DNA of 19,663 bases, taken from positions 1 to 19,663 of the forward strand of contig JBHEOL010000092.1 in the NCBI GenBank assembly GCA_046261635.1, read 5' to 3'. The notes under the pieces were generated by a model. It worked only from the letters and a program-made list of their open reading frames with translations, was not told the DNA's origin and did no database searches. The position numbers and the translations under genes were made by a program. Of the stretch, positions 7,560 to 15,810 are shown piece after piece (positions within the stretch are counted from its first letter, which is position 1; every line of letters begins with the position of its first letter). This DNA comes from JBHEPS01 sp046261635. Its GTDB lineage: Bacteria; Acidobacteriota; Thermoanaerobaculia; Gp7-AA8.

Positions 7560-7649
7560 TGCAGAATCGCGGAAATGGCCCGCGGACCGCGGGCGTTCAG
7601 CGGGGTGAGCCGGCGACCGGAAGCTACCGGGCCGGAGAACGGACGACAC

Positions 7650-8633
7650 ATGCCATTGACCGTACGCGACCAGGACGTCACGACTCTCTTCGGAATCCAC
7701 GATGAGAATCTCCGGATCATCGAGGAGGCCTTCGGCGTTCGCATCAGCGCGCGAGGATCGGAGATCTTCGTTCAGGGAGACGCGGACGCGGTCAAGTCCG
7801 CGGAGACGGTGATCCAGGAACTGCAGGAGCTCATCGAGCGGGGCTTCCCGTTCAAGCGATCCGATCTCCTCACGATGGTCAAGGTGATCAAGGAGACGCC
7901 GGAAGCGAACCTCGTCGACTTTTTCACCGACGAGACGCTGCAGTCCTCGCTCCGCAAGATCGTCACCCCGCGGAATGTCCGGCAGAAGGAGTATCTGCAG
8001 GCGATCCAGGATCACGACATGACTTTCTCGATCGGTCCGGCGGGCACGGGAAAGACGTTCCTGGCGGTGGCCGTCGCGGCGGCGGCGCTCGCCGAGAAGC
8101 AGATCAAGCGGATCATCCTCTGCCGTCCGGCCGTCGAAGCGGGAGAGAAGCTCGGTTTTCTGCCGGGTGACCTCATCGAGAAGATCAACCCGTATCTCCG
8201 TCCTCTGTACGACTCGCTTTACGACCTGATCGGTTTCGAAAAGGTCGCGAAGCTGATGGAGCGGAGCGTGATCGAGATCGCGCCTCTCGCATTCATGCGA
8301 GGTCGCACGCTCGCCGACTCATTCATCATTCTCGATGAGGCTCAAAACACCACGCCCGAGCAGATGAAGATGTTCCTCACCCGCCTGGGATTCGGATCCA
8401 AGGCCGTGATCACCGGCGACGTCACCCAGGTCGATCTGCCCGAGGGGAAGAAGTCGGGTCTCAAGGAGGCGCAGAACACGCTTCAATCGGTCGAGGGAGT
8501 CGCGTTCTTCTCCTTCACGGAAAAGGACGTCGTCCGCCATCCCCTGGTCGGCCGCATCGTTCGCGCCTACGAGGGCCGCGACCGCGAGATCGAGTTGAAG
8601 AAGCAGGAGCTGCTGGAGAAGCGGGATTCCTGA
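7650..8633 (+). CDS. phoH: PhoH-family ATPase (YbeZ-like)
   Basis: A 327-residue cytoplasmic P-loop ATPase. An N-terminal KH-like region (about 10-65, with LFGIHDENLRIIEE) precedes the ATPase core. The Walker A is GPAGTGKT at 129-136, CRPAVEAGEKLGFLPGD at 158-174 is a family signature, and the Walker B FIILDEAQN is at 225-233. PhoH/YbeZ proteins are linked to RNA metabolism and act with YbeY. I chose the ATG at 7650 because the conserved N-terminus begins just after it and the resulting length fits the family; an upstream in-frame ATG at 7575 would add a 25-residue basic extension without visible similarity. The ribosome binding site for 7650 is poor (GGAG about 13 bp away). ybeY follows 7 bp downstream. 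Confidence 0.93.
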   Translation: MPLTVRDQDVTTLFGIHDENLRIIEEAFGVRISARGSEIFVQGDADAVKSAETVIQELQELIERGFPFKRSDLLTMVKVIKETPEANLVDFFTDETLQSSLRKIVTPRNVRQKEYLQAIQDHDMTFSIGPAGTGKTFLAVAVAAAALAEKQIKRIILCRPAVEAGEKLGFLPGDLIEKINPYLRPLYDSLYDLIGFEKVAKLMERSVIEIAPLAFMRGRTLADSFIILDEAQNTTPEQMKMFLTRLGFGSKAVITGDVTQVDLPEGKKSGLKEAQNTLQSVEGVAFFSFTEKDVVRHPLVGRIVRAYEGRDREIELKKQELLEKRDS

Positions 8634-8640
8634 GGCGGCG

Positions 8641-9078
8641 ATGGAAGTCGACATCTCCGGCCCTGCGATTCCGCGATTCCCGAGAAAAGAGATCGTCTCG
8701 TTCGTCCGATCGTGCGTGAAGGCAGCGCGCCGCGCGGGAGCGGGGCGCTTCGCTCCGAACGCCGTTTCCATCGCGCTGGTCGACGATCGGGAAATGGCCC
8801 GCCTCAACGCGGCATATCGCGGAATGCGCCGCGCGACCGACGTTCTCACGTTCGAAGGAGAGCCGGAGCCCGACGGGTCGCACCCGCTCGGAGAGATCGT
8901 GATCTCGATCGAGCGGGCGAAAGCTCAGGCGCTGGACGAGCGACACTCGCTCGCGACCGAGGTCCGTTACCTGCTACTCCACGGCGTGCTCCATGCCTTC
9001 GGCTGGGACCATGAGGCGGACTCGGGCGAGATGAACGCGCTCGAGCTGAAACTCCGCGCACGAGTCGGGCTGGAGTAG
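8641..9078 (+). CDS. ybeY: Endoribonuclease YbeY
   Basis: A 145-residue zinc-dependent endoribonuclease for 16S rRNA 3'-end maturation and 70S ribosome quality control. The zinc ligands are in HGVLHAFGWDH (His114, His118, His124), matching the family H-x3-H-x5-H. The TDVLTFE strand at about 66-72 and the GEIVIS strand at about 84-89 are also diagnostic. Length is normal. GAGG lies 5 bp before the ATG. The phoH-ybeY order is a classic pair; the 7TM-HD phosphodiesterase gene that lies between them in many genomes is missing. The gene ends the plus-strand cluster and faces the convergent PATAN gene. Confidence 0.95.
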   Translation: MEVDISGPAIPRFPRKEIVSFVRSCVKAARRAGAGRFAPNAVSIALVDDREMARLNAAYRGMRRATDVLTFEGEPEPDGSHPLGEIVISIERAKAQALDERHSLATEVRYLLLHGVLHAFGWDHEADSGEMNALELKLRARVGLE

Positions 9079-9160
9079 CCGACGGAGGGGCACCACCAGG
9101 GGCGCCCCGTCAAGATCGCGCGACCGTCCACCAGGATGACGGGATCGGACCGCTCGCCCG

Positions 9161-10336
9161 TCAGACCAGCTCGATGATGTCGTTCTCGATGAGCTTGTGG
9201 AAGATCAGGAGTGCGTCGATCTCCCGCATCGGGCTGATCTTCGCGATCGAGCTCAGATCCCACTGACCGTTGATGCGCGAGAGGATGAACCCCTCGTTCG
9301 GCGAGAAGTTCATCGAGCTGATCTCCTCGAGCTCCTTTTTCAGCTTCGGGACCTTGTGATCCGAGATCCCCTGCTTCTTCAGCTCGCCGACGATCAGCGC
9401 CTCCGCACCCTTGAGCGACGAGCGCACCTTGCCGTTGTCGGGGTCGAGGTTCTGCGCCGCCTTGAGCAGCCGCAACGCCTTCTCGAACTCCCCGGTACGA
9501 AGGCCCGCCTGGGCGCGGTGAAGGAGGGAATCGACCTCGGCGTCGCCCGAGAGGAAACTGTCGCTCGAGGCATCGGCTTCGGTGGCGGCCTGCGGCACCG
9601 GCACGGCTTCCGGCTCGGCGGCCGCGGGCGCCGACTTCCGACTCTCGTCGAGCTTCATCTTCTTCGCCTTCACGAGCTCGAAGACCGTGCGCGACACGAC
9701 GAATCCGGACGATCGGCTTTCGAGAACGATGTCGGCAATGGTCCGCTGTCCATCGATCACGTCGACGATTTTCTTCTGCGCCTCGTTCAACCCGGAAGTC
9801 GGGATCTTGCCCGCCGGCACAGGAATCAGATCCTGGCTCGTGACGACCTTCCGGATCCTTTCCCATTCGTCGACCCGCCGCGATCCCTCCATCACGATGC
9901 CCGTCAGATCGACGTTCATCGGGACCAGGTCCATCCGAGGCTCCTCGGCGTCGGCGAACTCGAACTCACCGTCCCCCCATAGGAAGATGTCGTAAATCTC
10001 TTCCTCGACCTTCTTCCGCATCAGCCGCTTCAAATCGTCCTCGGTGATGGCCTCGATGATGACGAGGATTTTTCCGAGCAGGATCTTCGACTGGTCCTGA
10101 ACCTCCATCGCCTTCTTCAGCTCGGCCTCCGTGATGTAGCCATGGCTCATCAGGAACTGCCCGAGGTATTCGCGTGGATCGGTGGACCCCGAGGTGACGA
10201 TCTTTCCCTCGCGGACGTAGACGGTCTTCTCCACGGTCGCGTTTCGGACCAGGAGTTTCCCGGTCTTCTGGCTGAAACTCAGCCACTGGAACAGGTGGCC
10301 GGGGGCCATGGTGCGGAGATGTCCGGAGACGCTCAT
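9161..10336 (-). CDS. PATAN (DUF4388) protein with TPR and duplicated C-terminal module
   Basis: A 391-residue soluble protein. Residues 1 to about 165 are a PATAN/DUF4388 domain: LFQWLSFSQKTGKLLV, then VYVREGKIV, then the helical insertion with LGQFLMSHGYITEAEL, then a FLWGDGEFEF strand. Residues about 183-230 form a winged-helix-like module around DVIDGQRTIADIV. Residues 235-260 are an Ala/Pro/Glu linker. One TPR spans about 266-305. Residues about 344-391 repeat the winged-helix-like module (ILSRINGQWDLSSIA). It is not in an operon: it is convergent with ybeY and divergent from the mutase gene. No canonical ribosome binding site precedes the ATG. Likely an adaptor in signalling or surface-motility control; the function is unproven. 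Confidence 0.88.
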   Translation of the reverse strand: MSVSGHLRTMAPGHLFQWLSFSQKTGKLLVRNATVEKTVYVREGKIVTSGSTDPREYLGQFLMSHGYITEAELKKAMEVQDQSKILLGKILVIIEAITEDDLKRLMRKKVEEEIYDIFLWGDGEFEFADAEEPRMDLVPMNVDLTGIVMEGSRRVDEWERIRKVVTSQDLIPVPAGKIPTSGLNEAQKKIVDVIDGQRTIADIVLESRSSGFVVSRTVFELVKAKKMKLDESRKSAPAAAEPEAVPVPQAATEADASSDSFLSGDAEVDSLLHRAQAGLRTGEFEKALRLLKAAQNLDPDNGKVRSSLKGAEALIVGELKKQGISDHKVPKLKKELEEISSMNFSPNEGFILSRINGQWDLSSIAKISPMREIDALLIFHKLIENDIIELV

Positions 10337-10425
10337 GGGATTCTGCGGTCAACCGATCTGACCGGCCGCCGTGAAGTTAGCAGAAGTCGCGACGCGATTG
10401 AAGCAAATGCGTCGAAGGGCGAGCA

Positions 10426-10431
10426 TATAAT
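10426..10431 (+). promoter_or_regulatory. Consensus -10 box upstream of methylmalonyl-CoA mutase
   Basis: A perfect TATAAT stands in the 140-bp divergent gap, 45 bp before the ATG at 10477. It predicts a leader of about 40 nt. GGAG at 10466-10469 is the ribosome binding site. A TTGAAG at 10398-10403 is too far (22 bp) to be a good -35, so activator dependence is possible. Confidence 0.5.
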
Positions 10432-10476
10432 CCACCTTCGGCCGTACATCCACTTTCACGGCCACGGAGCACACCA

Positions 10477-12108
10477 ATGAAACGATCCATCCCCTCCGAT
10501 GTCGAGCAGGCTCCCCGCGTCACGACCTCCGGAATCGAGATCCCGGTCGTCTTCGAGCCGGAAGATCCCGGCAGGCGCGGATTCGATCCCGCGACGGATC
10601 TCGGCGAGCCCGGAGAATTTCCCTACACGCGCGGCCCGCAGCCGGACATGTACCGCGGCAAGCTGTGGACCATGCGGCAGTACGCCGGCTTTTCGACCGC
10701 CGCCGAGTCGAACCGCCGATACCGTTACCTGCTCGAAAAGGGGCAGACCGGACTCTCGGTCGCCTTCGACCTCCCCACCCAGATCGGAATGGACTCGGAC
10801 GATCCACTCGCACGAGGCGAGGTCGGCAAGGTCGGCGTGGCCATCGACTCGCTCGAAGACATGGAGATCCTGCTCGACGGGATCCCGCTCGACAAAGTCT
10901 CGATCTCCATGACGATCAACGCTCCGGCCGCGATCCTTCTGGGCCTGGTCCTGGTCGTGGCCGAGCGGAGGGGAATCTCCTGGGAGAAGCTGAGTGGGAC
11001 GGTCCAGAACGACATCCTCAAGGAGTACGCCGCTCGGGGAACGTACATCTTCCCGCCCCACCCGTCGTTGCGGCTTGTCACCGACGTGTTCGAGTTCTGC
11101 TCGCAGAAAGTCCCGCGGTGGAACACGATCTCGATCTCGGGCTACCACATCCGTGAAGCCGGATCGAGCGCGGTACAGGAGGTCGCGTTCACGATCGCCA
11201 ACGGGCTGGAGTACGTCCGCCAGGCGGTCGAGCGGGGGCTCGAGGTCGATCGCTTCGCCCCGCGGCTCTCCTTCTTCTTCAATTCCCACAACAACTTTCT
11301 CGAGGAAATCGCCAAATTCCGAGCCGCCCGGAAGATGTGGTCGCGCCTCATGAGCGAGCGCTTCGGTGCGAAGGACCCCCGTTCGCTCGCGCTCCGGTTC
11401 CACGCGCAGACCGCCGGCTCGACCCTCACCGCCCAGCAACCCGAGAACAACGTGGTGCGCGTCGCCTACCAGGCGATGGCCGCGGTGCTGGGCGGCTGCC
11501 AGTCGCTTCATACCAACTCACGCGACGAGGCGCTCGCCCTGCCCACCGAGGAATCGGCGCGGATCGCCTTGCGTACCCAGCAGATCCTCGCGTTCGAGAC
11601 GGGCGTCGTCGATTCGGCCGACCCGCTGGCCGGCTCTTACGCGGTCGAGTCCCTCACGCTGGAGATCGAGCAAAAGGCGCTCGAGCTTCTCGACCGGATC
11701 GACTCTTTCGGGGGCGCCCTGGCGGCCACCGAGAAAGGGTGGATCCAGAGCGAGATCGCGGAATCGGCATACCGGGCTCAGCGGGCCCTCGAGGAAGAAT
11801 CGGCCGTCGTCGTCGGTGTCAACCGATACGTCGACTCCAAGGGCGTCCCGCTTCCGACCATGGTCATCGAGGAGGCGGTCGAGCGCGAACAGGTCGAGCG
11901 CGTGCAGGCCTGGCGGGAGCGCCGCGCATCGGATCCCGGCCGGAGCAGCCGGCACGCGTCCGCACTGGAGGACCTCCACGCCGCGGCGAAAGAGGATCGT
12001 AATTTGCTACCTCCCATCCTGGAGGCCATCCGGAGCGAAGCCACCGTCGGCGAGATCGTGAACACCCTTCGCCGTACGTTCGGCACGCATCGCGACCAGG
12101 GCTTCTGA
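10477..12108 (+). CDS. Methylmalonyl-CoA mutase, large (catalytic) subunit
   Basis: A 543-residue coenzyme B12-dependent mutase subunit that interconverts (R)-methylmalonyl-CoA and succinyl-CoA in propionate metabolism. It holds the TIM-barrel substrate domain (MYRGKLWTMRQYAGF, GLSVAFDLPTQ, SISMTINAPA, GTVQNDILKEY, SISGYHIREAG). Tyr69 and Arg187 match the methylmalonyl-CoA selecting pair of the Propionibacterium enzyme (Tyr89, Arg207), with the same 118-residue spacing. Isobutyryl-CoA and 2-hydroxyisobutyryl-CoA mutases have Phe or Ile, and Gln, there. His224 matches the catalytic His244. The chain ends without the B12-binding domain (no DxHxxG), so a separate small subunit must exist elsewhere. 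Preceded by a consensus -10 box and a GGAG site. Confidence 0.94.
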   Translation: MKRSIPSDVEQAPRVTTSGIEIPVVFEPEDPGRRGFDPATDLGEPGEFPYTRGPQPDMYRGKLWTMRQYAGFSTAAESNRRYRYLLEKGQTGLSVAFDLPTQIGMDSDDPLARGEVGKVGVAIDSLEDMEILLDGIPLDKVSISMTINAPAAILLGLVLVVAERRGISWEKLSGTVQNDILKEYAARGTYIFPPHPSLRLVTDVFEFCSQKVPRWNTISISGYHIREAGSSAVQEVAFTIANGLEYVRQAVERGLEVDRFAPRLSFFFNSHNNFLEEIAKFRAARKMWSRLMSERFGAKDPRSLALRFHAQTAGSTLTAQQPENNVVRVAYQAMAAVLGGCQSLHTNSRDEALALPTEESARIALRTQQILAFETGVVDSADPLAGSYAVESLTLEIEQKALELLDRIDSFGGALAATEKGWIQSEIAESAYRAQRALEEESAVVVGVNRYVDSKGVPLPTMVIEEAVEREQVERVQAWRERRASDPGRSSRHASALEDLHAAAKEDRNLLPPILEAIRSEATVGEIVNTLRRTFGTHRDQGF

Positions 12109-12129
12109 CTGGACGGATCCAGGGAGCCG

Positions 12130-12498
12130 ATGAAAAAACGAATGGGCACCACACTCCGGCTCACTGTCGGCGTGATCTTTCTGGCACTCGGCGTCGTTGG
12201 ATCGCTGCTCCCCGTGATGCAAGGATGGATCTTCTTCCTCCTGGCGGCGCTGATGTTCTTTCCGAATCATCCGAGAGCGGAAAAGGGACTCGCGAAGCTG
12301 GAAGGCCGCGCGCCGAAGCTGGTCGGATGGCTGCGGAGGGCCGGCTTCGGCCGTCCCGAGGTGGATCTGGCCAATCTCGACGTCGGCGCCTGGGTTCACG
12401 AGCACTCTCCTCTCCACCTTCACCTCCATCACCACCAGGGAGGCCGGCCCGAAGCCGATGGACGGCCGGATCCCGGCCCGGACGCTGACGCCCGATGA
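12130..12498 (+). CDS. Small membrane protein with His-rich tail (PGPGW/DUF454-like)
   Basis: A 122-residue protein. Residues about 8-45 are hydrophobic, forming one or two membrane segments around the turn LPVMQGW, reminiscent of the PGPGW and DUF454 small membrane families; this is resemblance only. Residues 46-75 are amphipathic and basic (NHPRAEKGLAKLEGRAPK). The tail has seven His in residues 90-102, then a Gly/Pro/Asp-rich end, suggesting metal binding or low-complexity drift. GGGAG precedes the ATG. It lies 21 bp after the mutase stop and is probably co-transcribed with it. The function is unknown. Confidence 0.75.
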   Translation: MKKRMGTTLRLTVGVIFLALGVVGSLLPVMQGWIFFLLAALMFFPNHPRAEKGLAKLEGRAPKLVGWLRRAGFGRPEVDLANLDVGAWVHEHSPLHLHLHHHQGGRPEADGRPDPGPDADAR

Positions 12499-12564
12499 GC
12501 GAGCGCGCCGCGCCGCCGGCCGGGATGAACCCGAGGCCGGCCTCTCATCGAGCCACCCAGCCGC

Positions 12565-12570
12565 TATAAT
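12565..12570 (+). promoter_or_regulatory. Consensus -10 box giving a likely leaderless carA mRNA
   Basis: A perfect TATAAT ends 8 bp before the carA ATG (12579). Initiation about 7 bp downstream would place the transcript 5' end at or within two bases of the start codon. No Shine-Dalgarno sequence is visible upstream of carA, which fits leaderless translation. The -35 region is not consensus. Confidence 0.5.
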
Positions 12571-12578
12571 CGCCCGCA

Positions 12579-13676
12579 ATGTCCACCCGCCTCGTTCTCG
12601 AAGATGGATCCGTGTTCGAAGGCGAACCGTTCGGTTCGCGAGAAGCCGCCATCGGAGAGGTCGTGTTCAACACCTCCATGACGGGTTACCAGGAGATTGC
12701 CACCGATCCCTCCTACAGGTTTCAGATCGTGGTGATGACCTATCCCCACCAGGGAAACTACGGGATCGAGAGCATCGCGGAGCAGAGTGAGACCCCGCAG
12801 GTCGCCGGTTTCGCGGTACGGGAGCTCACTCCGCCGGCCGCACATCCCGATGCTTCCCTCGGGCTCGAGGAGTACTTCGTCCGGCACGGAGTCCCGGCCA
12901 TCCATGGAATCGACACCCGCGCGCTGACGCGGAAACTACGGATGCACGGCTCGATGATGGGAATGATCGTCAACGACGACCGTCCTGTCGATCAGGTGAT
13001 CTCCGAGCTTCGAGCGGCGCCGAGCATGGCCGGGCTCGATCTCGTGCAGAGGGTCACGGTCGCCGAGCCGTACGAGCTCGCCGCCGAAGGAGACGTACGC
13101 CGGAGGATCGCAGTCTACGACTTCGGCGTGAAGCGGGACATTCTCAAGCGGCTTCAGCTCGAAGGGTGCGCGGTGAGCGTGTTTCCGGCGAAGACTCCCG
13201 CGCGCGAGATTCTCTCGCGGAACTTCGGGGGCGTTCTGCTCTCGAACGGCCCTGGAGACCCCGAGCCCGTGAGCTACGCTCAGCAGAACATCCGCGAGAT
13301 GATCGGCCGCGTTCCACTTCTCGGGATCTGCCTCGGGCACCAGCTCCTCGGCCTGGCTCTCGGCGGGAAGACCTACAAGCTCAAGTTCGGCCATCACGGC
13401 GGGAATCATCCCGTCAAGGAGCTCGATTCCGGCCGCGTGGAGATCACCGCGCAGAACCACGGTTTCGCGGTGGACGGAGACACGCTGCCGAGCTCCGAGA
13501 TCGAGTTCACCCACGTGAACCTCAACGACGGAACCATTGAAGGATTCCGGTCGAAGAAGGATCCGATCATCGCGGTCCAGTACCATCCGGAGGCGGCGCC
13601 CGGCCCCCATGACTCGTTTTACGTGTTTTCCGACTTTCTCCGGATGATCGACGAACAGCAGACGCGGCAACCGTGA
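12579..13676 (+). CDS. carA: Carbamoyl-phosphate synthase small (glutaminase) subunit
   Basis: A 365-residue class I glutamine amidotransferase subunit. It hydrolyses glutamine and channels ammonia to CarB for carbamoyl phosphate, feeding pyrimidine and arginine synthesis. The N-terminal CPSase small-chain domain (about 1-135) has FNTSMTGYQEI and HGIDTRALTRKLR. The C-terminal amidotransferase domain contains SNGPGDP (about 222-228), the nucleophile Cys251 in LLGICLGHQ, and the His336/Glu338 pair in QYHPEAAPGPHDS. Length is normal. carB is not adjacent; instead the stop overlaps the GTG of a LolC/E permease by 4 bp. See the separate -10 box entry for its probable leaderless expression. Confidence 0.96.
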   Translation: MSTRLVLEDGSVFEGEPFGSREAAIGEVVFNTSMTGYQEIATDPSYRFQIVVMTYPHQGNYGIESIAEQSETPQVAGFAVRELTPPAAHPDASLGLEEYFVRHGVPAIHGIDTRALTRKLRMHGSMMGMIVNDDRPVDQVISELRAAPSMAGLDLVQRVTVAEPYELAAEGDVRRRIAVYDFGVKRDILKRLQLEGCAVSVFPAKTPAREILSRNFGGVLLSNGPGDPEPVSYAQQNIREMIGRVPLLGICLGHQLLGLALGGKTYKLKFGHHGGNHPVKELDSGRVEITAQNHGFAVDGDTLPSSEIEFTHVNLNDGTIEGFRSKKDPIIAVQYHPEAAPGPHDSFYVFSDFLRMIDEQQTRQP

Positions 13677-14893
13677 ATCTTCCTCTCGAGATCGCCTGGC
13701 GTTACCTCAGAAGGCCGACCGACAGGCTCGTGTCCGCGGTGGGGCTCGTTTCGGTGCTCGGTCTGGTCATCGGAGTCATGGCGCTGGTGATCTCGATGGC
13801 GCTGATGACCGGCTACCGCGAGGACCTTCAGGAGAAGCTGCTCGCAGGAAACGCCGAGATTTTCGTCTACGCCATCGACGGAACCATCGACGACACCCCC
13901 GCCCTCGCCATGAGGATCGAGCAAGTCGATGGCGTCGAGAACGCCTCGCCGGTCGTCTTCCAGCAGGCGCTGATCACTTCGGAGAACCACGCGACGGGCG
14001 AGCAGGTGATGCTCAAGGGGATCGATCCCGCTCGCGTGACCGAGTCGGAGATGCTCGCCCGCATCGGAGGTCCCGGCCGCTTCCTCGGCCCGGACGGAGT
14101 CGCGGGGGTGACCCTGGGGAAATGGCTGGCGCGAAAGCTCGGCGTCGAACCGGGATCGGCCGTGACGGTGACGGTTCCGACCGAGGAAGCGGGAACGTTC
14201 CTTCCCCGCTCGGAAACTTACTCGGTGACCCAGGTCTACGAGACGGGATTCTTCGAGTTCGACTCGCGCTGGATCTTCATGCCGGCCTCGACTGCCCAGG
14301 AGTTCCTCGCGACGGAGGGTCGCTCGAACCTGATCGAGGTGAAACTGGTCAATCCCTCCAGGATGGACGAGGTGATCGCTGCCATCCGGGAGCTCGTGGG
14401 AACGCGATACGCCGTCGCCGACTGGCGGGAAATGAACCGCCAGCTTTTCTCGCTCCTCAAGGTTCAGCAGCTCGTACTGTTCATCGTCATTGGATTGATC
14501 GTGTTCGTCTCGACCTTCAATATCGTATCGACCCTGATCATGACCGTGCACGAGAAGCGAAAAGAGATCGGCATCCTCATCTCGATGGGAGGCGACCGCG
14601 CCCTGGTGAGAAAAATATTCGTGTACTACGGGACGCTGGTCGGAGTCGTCGGGACGACGCTTGGCATCCTGCTCGGCGTCGTGACGAACTGGGTCATCAC
14701 GCGCTACGAGCTGATCTCGTTCGGTCCGGAGATCGCCGAGGTCTACTTCGTCGACTCGATCCCGTTCGTGACGCGGTGGAGTGACGTCGGGCTGATCGCG
14801 CTTTTCGCCGTCGTCGTGTCATTCCTCGCAACTCTCATCCCCTCGGCCCGCGCAGCCAGGATCGCGCCGGCCGACGCCGTCCGCTACGAGTAG
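13673..14893 (+). CDS. LolC/LolE-family ABC transporter permease
   Basis: A 406-residue inner-membrane permease of the lipoprotein-releasing (Lol) type, which extracts lipoproteins from the inner membrane for transfer toward the outer membrane. Topology is the MacB/FtsX pattern: membrane segment at about 19-45, a large periplasmic domain at about 46-262, then three segments at about 266-290, 314-342 and 371-392. The cytoplasmic EKRKEIGILISMGG at 293-306 is the signature contact with the ATPase, and the end SARAARIAPADAVRYE is typical of LolC/E. Start is GTG at 13673, overlapping carA by 4 bp; no separate ribosome binding site is obvious. No lolD ATPase gene follows, so the partner must be encoded elsewhere. 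Confidence 0.9.
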   Translation: MNLPLEIAWRYLRRPTDRLVSAVGLVSVLGLVIGVMALVISMALMTGYREDLQEKLLAGNAEIFVYAIDGTIDDTPALAMRIEQVDGVENASPVVFQQALITSENHATGEQVMLKGIDPARVTESEMLARIGGPGRFLGPDGVAGVTLGKWLARKLGVEPGSAVTVTVPTEEAGTFLPRSETYSVTQVYETGFFEFDSRWIFMPASTAQEFLATEGRSNLIEVKLVNPSRMDEVIAAIRELVGTRYAVADWREMNRQLFSLLKVQQLVLFIVIGLIVFVSTFNIVSTLIMTVHEKRKEIGILISMGGDRALVRKIFVYYGTLVGVVGTTLGILLGVVTNWVITRYELISFGPEIAEVYFVDSIPFVTRWSDVGLIALFAVVVSFLATLIPSARAARIAPADAVRYE

Positions 14894-14900
14894 GGCCCCG

Positions 14901-15668
14901 TCAGAGCGCGAGGCCGAGTCCGATCGCGATCACGGCCGCCGCGCCCCAGGCGATCTCGGTGAAGCCAACAGCCCTCGCACTCGCCCGGCGGCGAAATGGC
15001 GAAAGACCGATGGCGCACCTCGCCAGCAGGATGGCGAGAACGATCGGAACCACGGCGGGCATCAGGCCGGCTCGGAACAGGGCGAACCCGAGGAGAGCGG
15101 CAGCCACATGGGCGAGAACCGGGATCCATCGCGAGGCCTCGGCTCCCCGTTCGATCAGCACTCTCGAGCGGACGTAGAGAATGGTCGGAAGCGCACGGCA
15201 GATCATTACCCCCCAGATCGCTGCGGCGACGATCCATCCCTCACCCGCCGCCAGAGCGATCATCGCCACCACTCCACTCATCGCTGTGGCGCCCGACAGC
15301 TCCGGCAGCAGTTGCCGGCTGTCGTTCTTCGCGTCGTACCACACCTGAACGAGGGCGAGCGGAGCCGCCAGAACCAGCGGCAGCATGATCGTCGCGCCGC
15401 TCGTGGCGAGCGCTCCAGCCATCAGCAGCGCGGAGAAGAGTCCGAACAGGAACGCAAGCGCAACGGCCGCGCGCGTGCGCGGATAGACCCGACCGCGCAG
15501 TTGATCGACCAGGGCCAGCTTCAGCGGCTGACGCACGAAGAAGGCCCCGACGGCAGCGAGCGCGATCAGAACCCCACCCACCGACGGAAAGGCGATGAGC
15601 CCGAGAACGATCGGCTCGAACACGATTCCCCATCCGCCGTGCTCCACGGGGAGCGCGATCCTCTTCAA
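14901..15668 (-). CDS. YwiC-like polytopic membrane protein
   Basis: An integral membrane protein of about 255 residues with roughly eight hydrophobic segments. The N-terminal LPVEHGGWGIVFEP motif and the FFVRQPLKL motif after the second segment identify the YwiC-like family, whose function is not established. I chose a TTG start at 15668 because GGGAG lies 5 bp upstream and the family normally begins just before the EHGxWG motif. The open frame extends to 15752 (GTG/ATG cluster), adding 28 residues without a good ribosome binding site. It ends 7 bp from the convergent LolC/E gene. Confidence 0.82.
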   Translation of the reverse strand: MKRIALPVEHGGWGIVFEPIVLGLIAFPSVGGVLIALAAVGAFFVRQPLKLALVDQLRGRVYPRTRAAVALAFLFGLFSALLMAGALATSGATIMLPLVLAAPLALVQVWYDAKNDSRQLLPELSGATAMSGVVAMIALAAGEGWIVAAAIWGVMICRALPTILYVRSRVLIERGAEASRWIPVLAHVAAALLGFALFRAGLMPAVVPIVLAILLARCAIGLSPFRRRASARAVGFTEIAWGAAAVIAIGLGLAL

Positions 15669-15810
15669 GGAAACTCCCGGAGGAAAGATCGTGGTCACCA
15701 GATTGCGGACACGCGCGTGGGCAGAGTCAGGCCAGATCGTCATCGGCATCACCGGCCACCATCATCGGGGATTCCGCGAGGGTCGGCCATGACGGGGGTC
15801 ATACGGGAGA

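Noticed and set aside
7578..7594. Palindrome GCCCGCGG-A-CCGCGGGC between the rhodanese and phoH genes
   Set aside because: A strong stem but a very short loop and no T run; chance in high-GC sequence or a minor attenuator cannot be separated.
9081..9111. Imperfect hairpin between the convergent ybeY and PATAN genes
   Set aside because: Only about 7 bp with a bulge and no T tract on either strand; not enough to call a terminator.
13619..14551. 310-codon minus-strand frame opposite the LolC/E gene
   Set aside because: Composition is His/Arg/Asp-rich antisense noise; the plus strand shows a clear membrane protein.
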